From positions 186,001 through 250,000 of the forward strand of contig NZ_PJJN01000035.1 in NCBI RefSeq assembly GCF_002929825.1: a stretch of 64,000 bases of DNA. Direction: 5' to 3'. Each line of letters starts with the position of its first letter. The first letter of the stretch is position 1. Below, piece by piece: positions 63,727 through 64,000 of the stretch. Both the position numbers and the translations under genes were made by a program. The notes under the pieces were generated by a model. It was not told the origin of the DNA and did no database searches. It was given only the letters and a program-made list of their open reading frames with translations. The DNA is from Cryobacterium sp. Y29 (GTDB lineage: Bacteria; Actinomycetota; Actinomycetes; Actinomycetales; Microbacteriaceae).

Positions 63727-64000
63727 TTACGCCAGCGCCGACCGCAGGGTGTCAAGGCCAACGCCGCCAAGGTCCAGGGCACGACGATGAAATTCCTTGA
63801 CCCTGAAGTTCGTTCCCTCGCGAGCGGCACACTCGTCGCGCAGCTGCTCCCAGATGCGCTGGCCGACCTTGTACGACGGTGCCTGGCCCGGCCAGCCCAG
63901 GTAGCGGTTGACCTCGAACTTCACGAAACTCTCATTCATGTTGACGTTCTGACCGAGAAATTGGAAGGCATACTCTGAAGTCCACTTGCCCGAACCGTCT
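63727..64000 (-). CDS. DUF885 family protein (N-terminus outside window)
   Basis: The last 90 residues of a gene that runs in from the right edge. The frame reads GSGKWTSEYAFQFLGQN and then NRYLGWPGQAPSYKVGQ, a sequence typical of the C-terminus of DUF885 proteins, some of which look like metallopeptidases. An internal ATG at 63939 is not the start. Ends 55 bases after the copper-enzyme start. Confidence 0.85.
   Translation of the reverse strand, partial: DGSGKWTSEYAFQFLGQNVNMNESFVKFEVNRYLGWPGQAPSYKVGQRIWEQLRDECAAREGTNFRVKEFHRRALDLGGVGLDTLRSALA

Overview
This is a contiguous chromosomal stretch of a high-GC actinobacterium, most likely a member of the Microbacteriaceae (for example the Cryobacterium or Leifsonia group). 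That placement is inferred from gene content: RbpA, WhiA, OpcA, GAF-ANTAR proteins, DUF3099, a MshA-like glycosyltransferase, a GlgM-type glycogen synthase divergent from glgC, and many starts with no Shine-Dalgarno sequence but a -10 box six bases upstream. It is almost entirely core genome. I see no tRNA or rRNA gene, insertion sequence, prophage or CRISPR array.

Layout. 0-12.9 kb: a helicase cut by the left edge, an SGNH hydrolase, a D-Ala-D-Ala carboxypeptidase, a TrmH-type methyltransferase, a sirtuin, a histidine phosphatase, a glycosyltransferase with an alpha/beta hydrolase, trehalose synthase, two GAF-ANTAR regulators and a DnaQ-type exonuclease. 13-23.5 kb: ribosomal protein L31 type B, an ABC ATPase, divergent glycogen synthase and glgC, serB, fabG, DUF3099, a small Cys protein, SURF1, a MshA-like glycosyltransferase, an ABC-F protein and a TetR regulator. 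23.6-30.8 kb: a sufB-sufD-Rieske-sufC-sufT operon, with ctaA and ctaB for heme A synthesis. 31-39.4 kb: the pentose-phosphate cluster tkt-tal-pgi-zwf-opcA-pgl. 39.5-51.1 kb, minus strand: rbpA, secG, tpiA, pgk, gap, sodA, whiA, rapZ, uvrC, uvrA. 51.2-55.4 kb: a PadR-controlled ABC exporter. 55.6-64 kb: uvrB, coaE, a stand-alone response regulator, rpsA, a frameshifted membrane-anchored copper oxidase resembling NirK, and the end of a DUF885 gene.

Functional themes. Central carbon metabolism dominates: glycogen and trehalose, the oxidative and non-oxidative pentose-phosphate pathway, and lower glycolysis. Respiratory maturation is represented by heme A synthesis and SURF1. Fe-S assembly and complete UvrABC excision repair are also present. 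Regulation is visible as palindromes overlapping promoters (sufB, tetR, padR), possible alternative hairpins before zwf, a folded leader before tkt, and widespread apparently leaderless starts.

The most unusual gene is at the right end. About twelve predicted membrane segments, an extra cupredoxin domain and a NirK-like two-domain copper enzyme lie in one reading frame, interrupted by one extra base in a six-base homopolymer. I found nothing that is clearly a wholly new system.
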